Assembly: GCA_002305755.1 (NCBI GenBank)
Contig: DBQV01000040.1
Coordinates: forward strand, 1 to 64,000
DNA: 64,000 bases
From: Christensenella sp. UBA1385
Lineage (GTDB): Bacteria; Bacillota; Clostridia; Christensenellales; Aristaeellaceae
Direction of reading: 5' to 3'
Shown here: positions 8,135 through 16,110 of the stretch, one piece after another
How positions within the stretch are numbered: position 1 is the first letter of the stretch
Layout: every line of letters starts with the position of its first letter
The notes under the pieces: model-generated
Database searches by the model: none
Seen by the model: only the letters and a program-made list of their open reading frames with translations
Told to the model about the DNA's origin: nothing
Made by a program: the position numbers and the translations under genes

Positions 8135-8901
8135 GCGTTCTCCTCCCAGATCCGGACAAAATCATACATCATCACCGCGGCGGCCACCGCCGCGTTCAGG
8201 GATTCGGCTCCGCCGCGCATGGGCAGTCTGAGCCGTGCCGTGGCCAGCGACAGCACATCCTCAGAAAGGCCCGCGCCTTCGTTGCCGATCAAAAGGCAGA
8301 CCTTCTCCCCCGTCCGAGAGCGGCTGTAAAAAGGACTGCCATCCAGCGCTCCGGCGATGATATCATATCCCGTCAGCGCCCGCAAACCGTCGCTGAGCGA
8401 AGGCAGCACGCAGAGGGGAACGCGCAGAGCTGAACCCATGGAAGCCCGCAGCGCCTTGGGCGAAAAAGGATCCGCGCAGCTTTCATCCAGCAGCACGCCG
8501 GTGAAGCCCGCCGCATCGGCGGTGCGCAGGATGGTGCCCACGTTTCCCGGGTCCTGCACGGCGTTGAGCGCTACGATGCGCCGACCGAGACGCGGCACCC
8601 CGGCAAGCGAGGGCAGACGGCAGACCGCGGCGATGCCCTGCGGTGTTTTGGTATCGGATACCTGCAGGAAGGCGCGCTCGGGCAGCAGATAGACCGGCAG
8701 CCCGCAGCGAAGATGATCCGGGAACCGTGCCTCTCTGCCCTCCATCAGAAGCAGAGCCTCGGCCGCCCCTTCCCGGATCGCTTCGCCGGTCAGGTGGTCG
8801 CCCTCGGCCAGGTATCTCCCCTGCCGAAGACGCTCCGCCCTGCCGCTGAGCGCCCGCAGCTCCCTGACCTGCGCAGCCGTGAGGCGAAGCGCGCCCATCA
8901 C
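8131..8901 (-). CDS. TrmH/SpoU-family RNA 2'-O-methyltransferase
   Basis: The 256-residue protein has the three SpoU motifs: LNAVQDPGNVGTILRTADA (motif 1), LLIGNEGAGLSEDVL (motif 2) and LRLPMRGGAESLNAAVAAAVMMYDF (motif 3), which form the SAM-binding trefoil knot. An N-terminal substrate-recognition domain of about 95 residues is of the RlmB/TsnR type, so rRNA is the likely target, but the site cannot be named. ATG 8901 and ATG 8898 are adjacent, and both overlap the stop of the upstream gene. The gene also overlaps the MATE gene downstream by 4 bp. Confidence 0.9.
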   Translation of the reverse strand: MMGALRLTAAQVRELRALSGRAERLRQGRYLAEGDHLTGEAIREGAAEALLLMEGREARFPDHLRCGLPVYLLPERAFLQVSDTKTPQGIAAVCRLPSLAGVPRLGRRIVALNAVQDPGNVGTILRTADAAGFTGVLLDESCADPFSPKALRASMGSALRVPLCVLPSLSDGLRALTGYDIIAGALDGSPFYSRSRTGEKVCLLIGNEGAGLSEDVLSLATARLRLPMRGGAESLNAAVAAAVMMYDFVRIWEENA

Positions 8902-10895
8902 AGCAGGCGGGAGGCCAGAGGCATCCCCTTGCAGAGCGATACGAGCGCCGGATGCTCCCCGCCCCTCGTTTTCGCGAAGGGGATGATGAAGCAGGCGAAG
9001 GCATAGTCAAGCGCCGCGGCGATCCCCCCCTCCAGCAGCGTCTGCGCAGGAGCGAGATAGCCAAGCAGCCTGCGCTTGAGCGTCAGCGGCAGGGCGCATC
9101 CCAGCGCCCCCTCGGCTCTGCCGAGCAGCTCCAGCGCTTCCGTCGGGATTTCGCGGGAGGCCGAGGCCAGCTCCCTGAGAAGGTACTCGCGGCTGACACA
9201 GAGGCCGGGCTTTGCTTCCGTCATGAGGTCAAAGCCGCGCCTGACAAACAGCGGCACGGCCGGCAGGGCGTCTTCATCCCCTGTTCGCAGCGCGGTGACG
9301 GCACCGCCGTACCGCTTGGCGGTATCTTTCTCATCCGCCAGCGCGAAAGCCAGCGTGTCCCCGCCGGGAAGCAGCCGTCTGTCTCCTTCCAGCAGCGGCG
9401 CGCCCAGGGCCCCGGCCAGCAGCCGGGCCGCCAGCGCCGCGTCCTCCTCCTGCTCCGCCCGCAGCGCCAGCCCCGGGCAGCAAAGCGACAGGATCAGCAG
9501 GTTCATGGCATCACCCGCAGACAGCTCAAACCCGGCGGTGCTCAGCGCGGAGAAGATCAGCCGGGCCGCCTTCTGCGCGCCGCAGTCTTCCCCCAGCTTC
9601 TCTGTCGCAGGAGCCCCGCCCTGTGAAAGCGCATCGATCTCCCCAAGCAGCGCGTCCCGCTGCTTGATAAGCCCATCCAGCTGCGCGCGCAGCGCTTCCG
9701 ACGCGGTGGCAAGGGCCGCCTTTTTTTCCGCCAGCGCCTCCGCCTGCTTTCCTCCTTCGGCCAGCGCCTGCTTCAGCAGTTCCTCACGGCTTTGCGAAAG
9801 CCTGTCCAGCTCCACCACCAGCGCAAGGCGCTCCGCCTCCAGGCTGTTGAGCTGCGCCGAAGCGATGGCCTGCATCCCCCTTCCCTCGCCGCCGGAGAGC
9901 CTGTCATACAGCGTCTGCGCCGCGCCCTCCATATCAAGTACGCTGTCTACCGCCTGCAGGCGACCCTCGGGCTGGCTCCACAGGCTGCGCAGGGCGGCCC
10001 GAAGCTGCTCGGCAGGGTTCACCACCGCGCGCAGCCTGTGCGTATCGCGGAGAGTGGCGGAAGGCTCCTGAGGATGGGAAGCGCCGCGCAGGTCCCTGTC
10101 GACCACCGAGGACAGGCTGAGGCCCTCCCGGCCCGCGACGGCGCGCCGGCTGACCGGCCGAAGAGGGGCGGCGGCAAGCCGCAGCGGCCGCTCCGTTTCC
10201 CTGTCCGTCCGAACGCTCGGCGCGGCTTCTTCCGTCCCGTGCTGCCGGGCCTTTTCCGCAGGGACAGGCTCCGCTCCCGTTTCATCCTGCCACGTTTCGG
10301 GGGCGGCGGCAGCCTGCGGCTCCGCGCCCGTCATCGCGGGTGCAGGTTCCGGCCAATAGTACAGGGATTCCCTGCCGTCAGGCAGGGCCACGCTGAACAG
10401 GCGGCTGTTGTCCGGCGCGATGCAGCAAAGCGGGGCCGCCGGCTCCGCGCTGCCCGATGCAAAGGGGCCCTGGATGTGTCCTCCCCGCCGCAGATAGTAC
10501 CGGCTGGTCCTGGTGCTCAGGTCGCGCCCCTCGGCCACCACCTCATACAGCTCCGCCTCGCTCAGGGAACGGATGGCATCGGAATAGATCACATAGCGGT
10601 TCACCTCACCCGCCTTGGGAGAATAGTTCTTGTTGCTGCGCACCTTGACAGCATCCTGCGGCATGGCGCGCAGATCGATCAGGCAAAGCGGGCCCAGCTC
10701 TCTCATGCGTTCCTTAAATGTATGCTGCTCTCCTCGGTCGGGCACCACGCGCAAAAAGCCCTCATCGCCCAGCGAATCGACGTCCTCCTGAGAAACGGCG
10801 CCTTCCTCGCTCAGGAGAGGGCGCACGCGAAAAAGAGAGCGCTGCGTATTGTCTTCCTCAATAGACGCCAGAAATAATTTCCCGGAAAACTCCAT
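8898..10895 (-). CDS. Unknown 665-residue protein with central coiled coil
   Basis: I do not recognise this family. Residues 1 to about 190 form a compact-looking domain (starts MEFSGKLFLASIEED; contains YVIYSDAIRSLSEAELYEVV). A Pro/Ala/Glu-rich, probably disordered linker runs from about 190 to 310. A heptad-like Leu/Ala/Glu segment (about 350-440, LNSLEAERLALVVELDRLS) suggests a coiled coil. The last ~200 residues look globular and alpha-rich. There is no signal peptide or clear membrane span. Ribosome site GGAGGAAG precedes the ATG. It is the first gene of the unit with the rRNA methylase and MATE transporter. A structural or scaffold role is only a guess. Confidence 0.75.
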   Translation of the reverse strand: MEFSGKLFLASIEEDNTQRSLFRVRPLLSEEGAVSQEDVDSLGDEGFLRVVPDRGEQHTFKERMRELGPLCLIDLRAMPQDAVKVRSNKNYSPKAGEVNRYVIYSDAIRSLSEAELYEVVAEGRDLSTRTSRYYLRRGGHIQGPFASGSAEPAAPLCCIAPDNSRLFSVALPDGRESLYYWPEPAPAMTGAEPQAAAAPETWQDETGAEPVPAEKARQHGTEEAAPSVRTDRETERPLRLAAAPLRPVSRRAVAGREGLSLSSVVDRDLRGASHPQEPSATLRDTHRLRAVVNPAEQLRAALRSLWSQPEGRLQAVDSVLDMEGAAQTLYDRLSGGEGRGMQAIASAQLNSLEAERLALVVELDRLSQSREELLKQALAEGGKQAEALAEKKAALATASEALRAQLDGLIKQRDALLGEIDALSQGGAPATEKLGEDCGAQKAARLIFSALSTAGFELSAGDAMNLLILSLCCPGLALRAEQEEDAALAARLLAGALGAPLLEGDRRLLPGGDTLAFALADEKDTAKRYGGAVTALRTGDEDALPAVPLFVRRGFDLMTEAKPGLCVSREYLLRELASASREIPTEALELLGRAEGALGCALPLTLKRRLLGYLAPAQTLLEGGIAAALDYAFACFIIPFAKTRGGEHPALVSLCKGMPLASRLL

Positions 10896-11233
10896 GAACT
10901 TCCTCCATCACATTATTGTTGGAAATGCACCGTCGCGCGATCCGGCAGGCTTCGCCCGGGAGGCAAAAAACAAAGCGCATCCGCTGCCAGTCTTTAGCAA
11001 TAAACAGTTCGCCGCCCCGCGAAGCGCTGCCCAATGCTTCACACGCAGGGCGACCAAACACTGGTATTTATTTTATGCCCGAGAAGGCCGAAGCGTCAAG
11101 CGATCTCAGGCAGGACAAGCTGCTCAGGCCGGCCCTGCGGGCTTTGCTTCCCGGCCTCTCAACCTTTTCACCATTTGACTTCTATACAGGCAAGATGTAC
11201 AGTATCCCCTGTATTCTTGAGCGGAGGGACAAC
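10896..11233. other. Divergent intergenic region
   Basis: This 338-bp stretch separates the minus-strand coiled-coil gene from the plus-strand CofE-like gene. Apart from the plus-strand promoter at 11175-11203 I see no RNA gene, conserved small ORF or strong hairpin with a T-run. The minus-strand promoter is not obvious. Confidence 0.5.
11175..11203 (+). promoter_or_regulatory. Promoter of the CofE-like gene
   Basis: TTGACT, 17 bases and TACAGT lie 30 bp upstream of the GGAGGG ribosome site and ATG 11234. Confidence 0.65.
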
Positions 11234-11980
11234 ATGGGCATTATCGCGTCTCGTAATCTGGAAGAGCAGCGCAGAAGCCGCAATGGCATCACCTATTTTG
11301 ACAGGGGCGAGGTGGTCGGCCGGGATGGCCGCCGCTACGACCGTTTCGCCATACAGACACACTTCGTCAACCGGGGCGAGGATCAGGCGGAGCTGGTCGA
11401 AAAGTATGTCCGCCCGCTGTATCAGGAGGGTGATCTGCTCAGCTTCGGCGCCAAGGTGATGGCCATGTGCGTGGGGAGCGTGAAGACGCGCGACGAGGTG
11501 AAGCCCGGCTTCTGGGCCAATCTGCTGTGGCGCTTTGCCGGCATCAACACCACAGGCGTCGGCATGCACGAGCCCTACAAGCTGCAGCTGGTGATCGACA
11601 TGGTGGGCCTGCCCCGCGTGCTGCTGGCTGCCTTTCTTTCCGGCATCACCAAGCCCTTCGGCATCAAGGGCGTGTTTTACCGCGTCTGCGGCCAGGGCGT
11701 CGGGGGCATCGACGGCTTCTACTTCCGCTCCAGCTTTGATCTCTACAAACAGATGGCGCTGATCAATCCCCCCAACCCCAAGGGACTGTGCGATGAACTC
11801 TACAGAAAAACAGGCATCCCCGTGGTGCTGATGGACGCCAACGACCTGCAGCGCGACCAACTGGGCAAATCCGAGGGTTTCCCCCTGAGCGACGAACAGA
11901 TACAGGACGCCATGCAGGATAACCCTTCAGGCCAGGGCGACGAACTGACCCCGCTGATCCTGATCCGCCCGCTGAAGTAG
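11234..11980 (+). CDS. CofE-like (F420-0:gamma-glutamyl ligase family) protein
   Basis: ATG 11234 has GCGGAGGGAC just before it, so the longer open frame upstream is not used. The 248-residue product shows the CofE-type blocks YDRFAIQTHFVNRGEDQAELVEKYV near the N-terminus, FGAKVMAMCVGSV, and later INPPNPKGLCDELYRKTGIPVVLMDAND. In methanogens and actinobacteria CofE adds glutamate to F420-0. Homologues in Firmicutes have no proven function, and no other F420 gene is in this window, so F420 synthesis should not be assumed. Single gene with its own promoter, sharing a bidirectional terminator with the lipid kinase. Confidence 0.8.
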   Translation: MGIIASRNLEEQRRSRNGITYFDRGEVVGRDGRRYDRFAIQTHFVNRGEDQAELVEKYVRPLYQEGDLLSFGAKVMAMCVGSVKTRDEVKPGFWANLLWRFAGINTTGVGMHEPYKLQLVIDMVGLPRVLLAAFLSGITKPFGIKGVFYRVCGQGVGGIDGFYFRSSFDLYKQMALINPPNPKGLCDELYRKTGIPVVLMDANDLQRDQLGKSEGFPLSDEQIQDAMQDNPSGQGDELTPLILIRPLK

Positions 11981-11999
11981 ACGGCCATACAAAATACGA

Positions 12000-12033
12000 A
12001 GACCCGGACGCTCATCATGGCATCCGGGTCTTT
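12000..12033. terminator. Bidirectional terminator between convergent genes
   Basis: AGACCCGGA pairs with TCCGGGTCT across a 14-base loop. It lies between the stop at 11980 (plus) and the stop at 12047 (minus). T-runs are short on both sides. Confidence 0.6.
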
Positions 12034-12046
12034 CCATCTCAGCGGT

Positions 12047-12952
12047 TCACAGCCCGGCAGGCACCAGGAAGCTGAGCGCGCCCGGCAGCAGGCTCACCTC
12101 CGTCTCGCGCACCTGCATCATCTCTCCGTCCAGCAGGATGCCGGTATCGGAGGGAAAGCGCAGGCTCACCCTGGCCGCGCGGCGGTAGCGTATGACGTCC
12201 TTCAGGCCCGGCTCGTCCAGATGGGTGCCCTCCCTGTAGTAGTTCATCAGGCGCAGAAAGCGCAGGCGGGAAAGGGGCTCCGCCAGGCAAACCTCCATCA
12301 GGCCGTCCGTGTTGTCGCTTCTGGGCGCGCAGCGATAGCCGCCCCCCACATATCGGCCGCAGCCGAGCGTGGCCAGAAGCAGCTTGCCCTCATGCATCAA
12401 TTCTCCGTCCGCGCGCAGCTCGCAGGCCGTGCCCATGGGGCTGAGCAGCGCGCCCGCGACGCCGCCAAAGTAGGCCCTTTTTCCGCCGATCAGGGGCAGT
12501 CTGCGCAGCCGTTCCATCCACAGCACCACCTTGGTATCAAAGCCAAAATGGACCATGTTCACGGCGATGCGCCCGTTCACGCTCATCAGATCCACCCGCT
12601 GCTCCCGCGCGGCAAAGAGCCTGCCCAGGTCCAGAAAATCCTTCGTTTCGCCGTAATACCTGATATAGTCGTTGCCGCTGCCGCTGGCGTAACAGCCCAC
12701 GGCCACATCGCGCATCCCCAGCACGGCGTTCGCCACCTGGTTGAGCGTGCCGTCGCCTCCGCAGGCGATCACACGCAGCGGGCCCGGCTCGCGCTTGCGC
12801 AGCTGCTCAAGGTAATGCGCCGCGTCGCCCGGCCCGCGGGTCACATAGACCTCATATTCTTCCGCCCCGCCTCGCGCAGCCAGCGCGGCACGCAGCTCCT
12901 GCTCCGCGCTGCGCGTCCCCGCCGCGGGATTGACGATAAAATAATACTTCAT
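12047..12952 (-). CDS. YegS/BmrU-type lipid (diacylglycerol) kinase
   Basis: The 301-residue protein starts with the DAGK catalytic fold (KYYFIVNPAAGTRSAEQEL) and has the nucleotide-binding motif VIACGGDGTLNQVANAVLG (GGDGT, about 83-87). The central PMGTACEL segment and C-terminal beta domain (LRFPSDTGILLDGEMM) fit the family that phosphorylates diacylglycerol or sphingoid lipids and recycles DAG released by lipoteichoic acid synthesis. Substrate identity is inferred from family only. It is a single minus-strand gene; the deoxyinosine glycosylase stop is only 62 bp upstream, so it may be read from the uxaC promoter. Confidence 0.92.
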   Translation of the reverse strand: MKYYFIVNPAAGTRSAEQELRAALAARGGAEEYEVYVTRGPGDAAHYLEQLRKREPGPLRVIACGGDGTLNQVANAVLGMRDVAVGCYASGSGNDYIRYYGETKDFLDLGRLFAAREQRVDLMSVNGRIAVNMVHFGFDTKVVLWMERLRRLPLIGGKRAYFGGVAGALLSPMGTACELRADGELMHEGKLLLATLGCGRYVGGGYRCAPRSDNTDGLMEVCLAEPLSRLRFLRLMNYYREGTHLDEPGLKDVIRYRRAARVSLRFPSDTGILLDGEMMQVRETEVSLLPGALSFLVPAGL

Positions 12953-13013
12953 GGCCGCACCTCACTCCATTGCACGCGAGGCATCATACCACAAAGCGGA
13001 CGGCCGCGCCATT

Positions 13014-13514
13014 TCATCCTTCCAGCAGCGCGGATCTCCATGCCGCGCTGAGCCGCGCGAGCGGCCAGGCGGCGTTGGCCGGGCTGGTGGAGGGCAGCAC
13101 GGTCAGATACGAAGCAAAGCGCGGCGGCAAGGCGGCCTTCGCCGCCCTGCCCGCCAGCTGCCCGTTGGCCAGCACGCGGGCGATGGGCGCAGCGTCCAGT
13201 ATGCTCGCCAAATCGTTCGGCACCGCGTTTCGGATGGAGGCATCCGAGGAACCGACCACTTCGCAGGAGGACAGGGCATCCCAGAGCGCCAGGCGATGAT
13301 GCAGCAGGAAGCCTATCCTGCCCGACCTGTCCATCGGCACCGGTTGTTCAAAGACAACTTCCAGCATCTGCCAGAAGCGGTTCCTGGGATGGCCGTAATA
13401 AAAACCCACTTCGCGCGAAGCCGCGGAAGGAAAGCTGCCGAGTATCAGCAGGCGCGAGCGGCTGTCCCAGACGGGCTCAAAGGGGTGAGTGAGGCCGACT
13501 GCCTTGGGATTCAT
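13014..13514 (-). CDS. DNA-deoxyinosine glycosylase (UDG superfamily)
   Basis: The 166-residue protein has the UDG-fold signature of this family: THPFEPVWDSRSRLLILGSF at the start, followed by PSAASREVGFYYGHPRNRFW (motif A region) and VLPSTSPANA toward the end (motif B region). Relatives excise hypoxanthine or mismatched uracil from DNA. It overlaps the end of uxaC by 4 bp (ATGA), so the two are translationally coupled, although no functional link between them is evident. Confidence 0.88.
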   Translation of the reverse strand: MNPKAVGLTHPFEPVWDSRSRLLILGSFPSAASREVGFYYGHPRNRFWQMLEVVFEQPVPMDRSGRIGFLLHHRLALWDALSSCEVVGSSDASIRNAVPNDLASILDAAPIARVLANGQLAGRAAKAALPPRFASYLTVLPSTSPANAAWPLARLSAAWRSALLEG

Positions 13515-14914
13515 TCGTCTGCCTCCGCGTCAAAGCCGAAATAGGCCCTGACGTTGTTGTAGCAGATATCCTCCACCACGCGGCCGAGCGCATCGGGATC
13601 GCGCGGGTATTCTCCGCGGTCGGCCCAGCCGCCCAGCAGATCGCACAGCACCCTTCTGAAATATTCGTGCCGCGTGTAAGAAAGAAAGCTGCGAGAATCG
13701 GTCAGCATGCCGATGAAACGCCCCAGCACGGAGTAGTTGGCCAGATTGGTCAGCTGATCGCGCATACCGCTCTGGCTGTCGTTGAACCACCAGGCGCTGC
13801 CATGCTGCATCTTGCCGGGCTGCCCCGCGCTCTGGAAGCAGCCGAGCACGGAAGCGATCTGCGCGTTGTCCGTGGGATTCAGCGAGTAGACGACGGTCTT
13901 GGGCACTGGTCCGGCCTCCTCAATGGCGCCAAGCAGCCCCGCCAGCCTCAGGCCGCTGTCCGCACCGCCCGCGATGGCGTCAAAGCCCGTATCGGGGCCA
14001 AGAGCCGCAAACGCGCGGGGGCTCAGGTTGCGCTGCACGCCATAGTGCAGCTGCATCACGATGCCGCGCTCTGCATAAGCGCCGGCCAGATGGATCAGCA
14101 GCTCGGCGCGGCAGCTTTCGGCCTCCTCCGGGCCGACAGCCTCTGCGCGAAGCGCCTTTTGCAGCGCCGCCTTGCCGCCGGGTCCAGGCAGCGGGATCCG
14201 AGCCATTCCGTGATCCGCCGCGCGGCAGCCCATCGATGCAAAGAAGTCAAGCCGCCTGTCCAGCGCCTCCTTGAGCGCGTCCATATCCCCGATCTCAATC
14301 CCTGCCGCGCGGCCAAGCCGGCGGATGTACGCGGCAAAATCCGGCCTTTCGATCTGCAGCGCCAGGTCGGGTCGGAAGGCAGGCAGCACGCGGCAGCCAA
14401 AGTCCCCTTCCTCTCTCAGCAGCGCGTGCCAGCGCAGGTCATCCGCCGGGTCGTCCGTAGTACACAGCACGCGCACGCGCGAGCGGGCCAGCACCTTCCT
14501 CGGGCTGAGCAAGCGCAGCTGCTCGTTCGCCCGCTCCCAGATCTCCCGGCAGCTCCCGGGCCCCAGCGGCTCGCTGATGCCAAAGTAGCGCTGAAGCTCC
14601 AGGTGGGTCCAGTGATAGAGCGGGTTGCCGATCAGGCGCGGCAGCGTCTCCGCCCATTTTTCAAACTTCTCATAAGGGGCGGCGTCGCCCGTGATGTACT
14701 TCTCTGCCACGCCGTCGGCCCGCATGGCCCGCCACTTGTAGTGATCGCCCCCCAGCCAGACCTGCGAAAGATCCTCAAAGGGCCTGTCCTCATAGATCTC
14801 ACGCGGGTCGATATGACAGTGATAGTCGATGATCGGCATGCCCTCGGCGTGCCGGTGGTAAAGATAGCGGGCCGTTTCGCCCCCAAGCAGAAAATCCTGA
14901 TCCATGAATTCCAT
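13511..14914 (-). CDS. uxaC: Glucuronate isomerase
   Basis: UxaC interconverts D-glucuronate/D-galacturonate and D-fructuronate/D-tagaturonate, the first step of hexuronate use. The 467-residue length is standard. The amidohydrolase-like metal site YHCHIDPREI (about 31-40), DRPFEDLSQVWLGGDHYKWR and the C-terminal WWFNDS segment are clear. ATG 14914 follows GGAGCGGAGG. No other uronate gene is in the window (UxuA/UxuB/KdgK absent), so the rest of the pathway must lie elsewhere. A promoter with perfect -35 lies upstream. Confidence 0.96.
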   Translation of the reverse strand: MEFMDQDFLLGGETARYLYHRHAEGMPIIDYHCHIDPREIYEDRPFEDLSQVWLGGDHYKWRAMRADGVAEKYITGDAAPYEKFEKWAETLPRLIGNPLYHWTHLELQRYFGISEPLGPGSCREIWERANEQLRLLSPRKVLARSRVRVLCTTDDPADDLRWHALLREEGDFGCRVLPAFRPDLALQIERPDFAAYIRRLGRAAGIEIGDMDALKEALDRRLDFFASMGCRAADHGMARIPLPGPGGKAALQKALRAEAVGPEEAESCRAELLIHLAGAYAERGIVMQLHYGVQRNLSPRAFAALGPDTGFDAIAGGADSGLRLAGLLGAIEEAGPVPKTVVYSLNPTDNAQIASVLGCFQSAGQPGKMQHGSAWWFNDSQSGMRDQLTNLANYSVLGRFIGMLTDSRSFLSYTRHEYFRRVLCDLLGGWADRGEYPRDPDALGRVVEDICYNNVRAYFGFDAEADE

Positions 14915-14949
14915 ATCTCAAAGCGCCTCCGCTCCCGTCTGCTGCTCTC

Positions 14950-14978
14950 AGTTTGTGTTGATTTCCCGTGTTTGTCAA
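14950..14978 (-). promoter_or_regulatory. Promoter of uxaC
   Basis: On the minus strand TTGACA (14978-14973), 17 bases, then CAAACT (14955-14950). The weak -10 could mean activator dependence. Confidence 0.45.
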
Positions 14979-15069
14979 GCGCTCCGGCCTCAAAGCACGG
15001 ATTTGCAAATGCGCCGGGCACTTTTGCAAGGCATTGACATCGATCTGATCGAGCTGATGATGAGCTGCG

Positions 15070-15111
15070 AAAAAAGGGCGCTCCCCGCTGCGGACGGAGA
15101 GCTGCCCCTTT
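15070..15111 (-). terminator. Terminator of the SCIFF-lpd-lplA unit
   Basis: On the minus strand GGGGCAGCTCTCC pairs with GGGGAGCGCCC (one bulge) and is followed by TTTTTT. It is about 25 bp past the lplA stop. Confidence 0.8.
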
Positions 15112-15135
15112 GGTAACACCCTTATGGATACCTGT

Positions 15136-16110
15136 TCAGATCGTCTGTTCGGCCAGCCAGCCGGCGATGTCATCATCTTCAGGCCGGCCGTTTTCCCTGA
15201 GCGCCGCGCTGAGCGCCGCCTGCCTGAAGCTGACCCCGGTCAGGCTGGCCGCCACGCGGGCGGCGAGCTCCGGGTCATTGGCGTCGGTATAGCACTCGGC
15301 GCTCTGCACCTTGCCGTGCCGCATGGACAGGAGCAGCTCAGCCTGTCCCCAGTCGAAGCGGCGGATGAAGGAGATGTCAAACTCCGGCGTGCGGCCGTAG
15401 GTCCACTCCCAGGAGCGGTATTTTTCCTGCAGATCCGCTACCTGATCCCCGGGGAGCGTCTCGCGCCAGTCAAGGCGCTCGGCCGGGCCGTATTCGCGCA
15501 GGAAGGCCTCAAACAGCGCCTTCTTCAGGCCATCGATGCTCATGCCCGGAGCGCGCAGCGACAGGTTCTCCACCCGGGAACGCACGCTTTCCACGCCCTT
15601 GGCCTTCATCTTCTCGGCGGACGGCACCAGATAGCGCCCCAGCCTTTCCATGTCCACGTTCACCAGAATGGTGCCGTGGTGCAGGCTGCTTGCGGGCAGA
15701 TGGCGGAAGGCATTCCCGGAAAACTTGGCCCCGCTCTCGCGGATCACCAGGTCATTGCGGCCGGAGACCTCGGCCTCGATGCCGAAGGAGGCCACCGCCC
15801 GGCTGATCACGCGCAGCTGGCGCGCCACGTCGTAAATGCCGTGGGGCATGACGAAGGAGAAGTTCAGGTTGCCAAGGTCATGGTACACGGCCCCGCCGCC
15901 GGTAGTGCGGCGCACCAGGGTGCCGCCTTCCTCCTTGAGCAGGTCCGTTCTGCACTCCTTCCAGGCGTTCTGTCCGCGGCCGATGACCACGGTATGCGCG
16001 TTCTGCCAGAGATACAGTGCCGGAGTGCTGTCCTCCCTGAGCAGCAGCGCCTCTTCGATCGCCAGATTGAGGGCAGGGTCAAAAGAACTGCTTTCGTAGA
16101 GCTTATTCAC
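15136..16110 (-). CDS. lplA: Lipoate-protein ligase A
   Basis: LplA attaches lipoate to lipoyl domains of E2 and GcvH proteins with ATP. The 324-residue protein has the catalytic block VRRTTGGGAVYHDLGNLNFSF, GRNDLVI, and the conserved lysine region GAKFSGNAFRH. The extra C-terminal ~80 residues match the LplA accessory domain. Its start overlaps the lpd stop by 8 bp, so the pair works together in lipoate-dependent metabolism. No lipoylated E2 or GcvH gene is present in the window. Confidence 0.95.
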   Translation of the reverse strand: MNKLYESSSFDPALNLAIEEALLLREDSTPALYLWQNAHTVVIGRGQNAWKECRTDLLKEEGGTLVRRTTGGGAVYHDLGNLNFSFVMPHGIYDVARQLRVISRAVASFGIEAEVSGRNDLVIRESGAKFSGNAFRHLPASSLHHGTILVNVDMERLGRYLVPSAEKMKAKGVESVRSRVENLSLRAPGMSIDGLKKALFEAFLREYGPAERLDWRETLPGDQVADLQEKYRSWEWTYGRTPEFDISFIRRFDWGQAELLLSMRHGKVQSAECYTDANDPELAARVAASLTGVSFRQAALSAALRENGRPEDDDIAGWLAEQTI

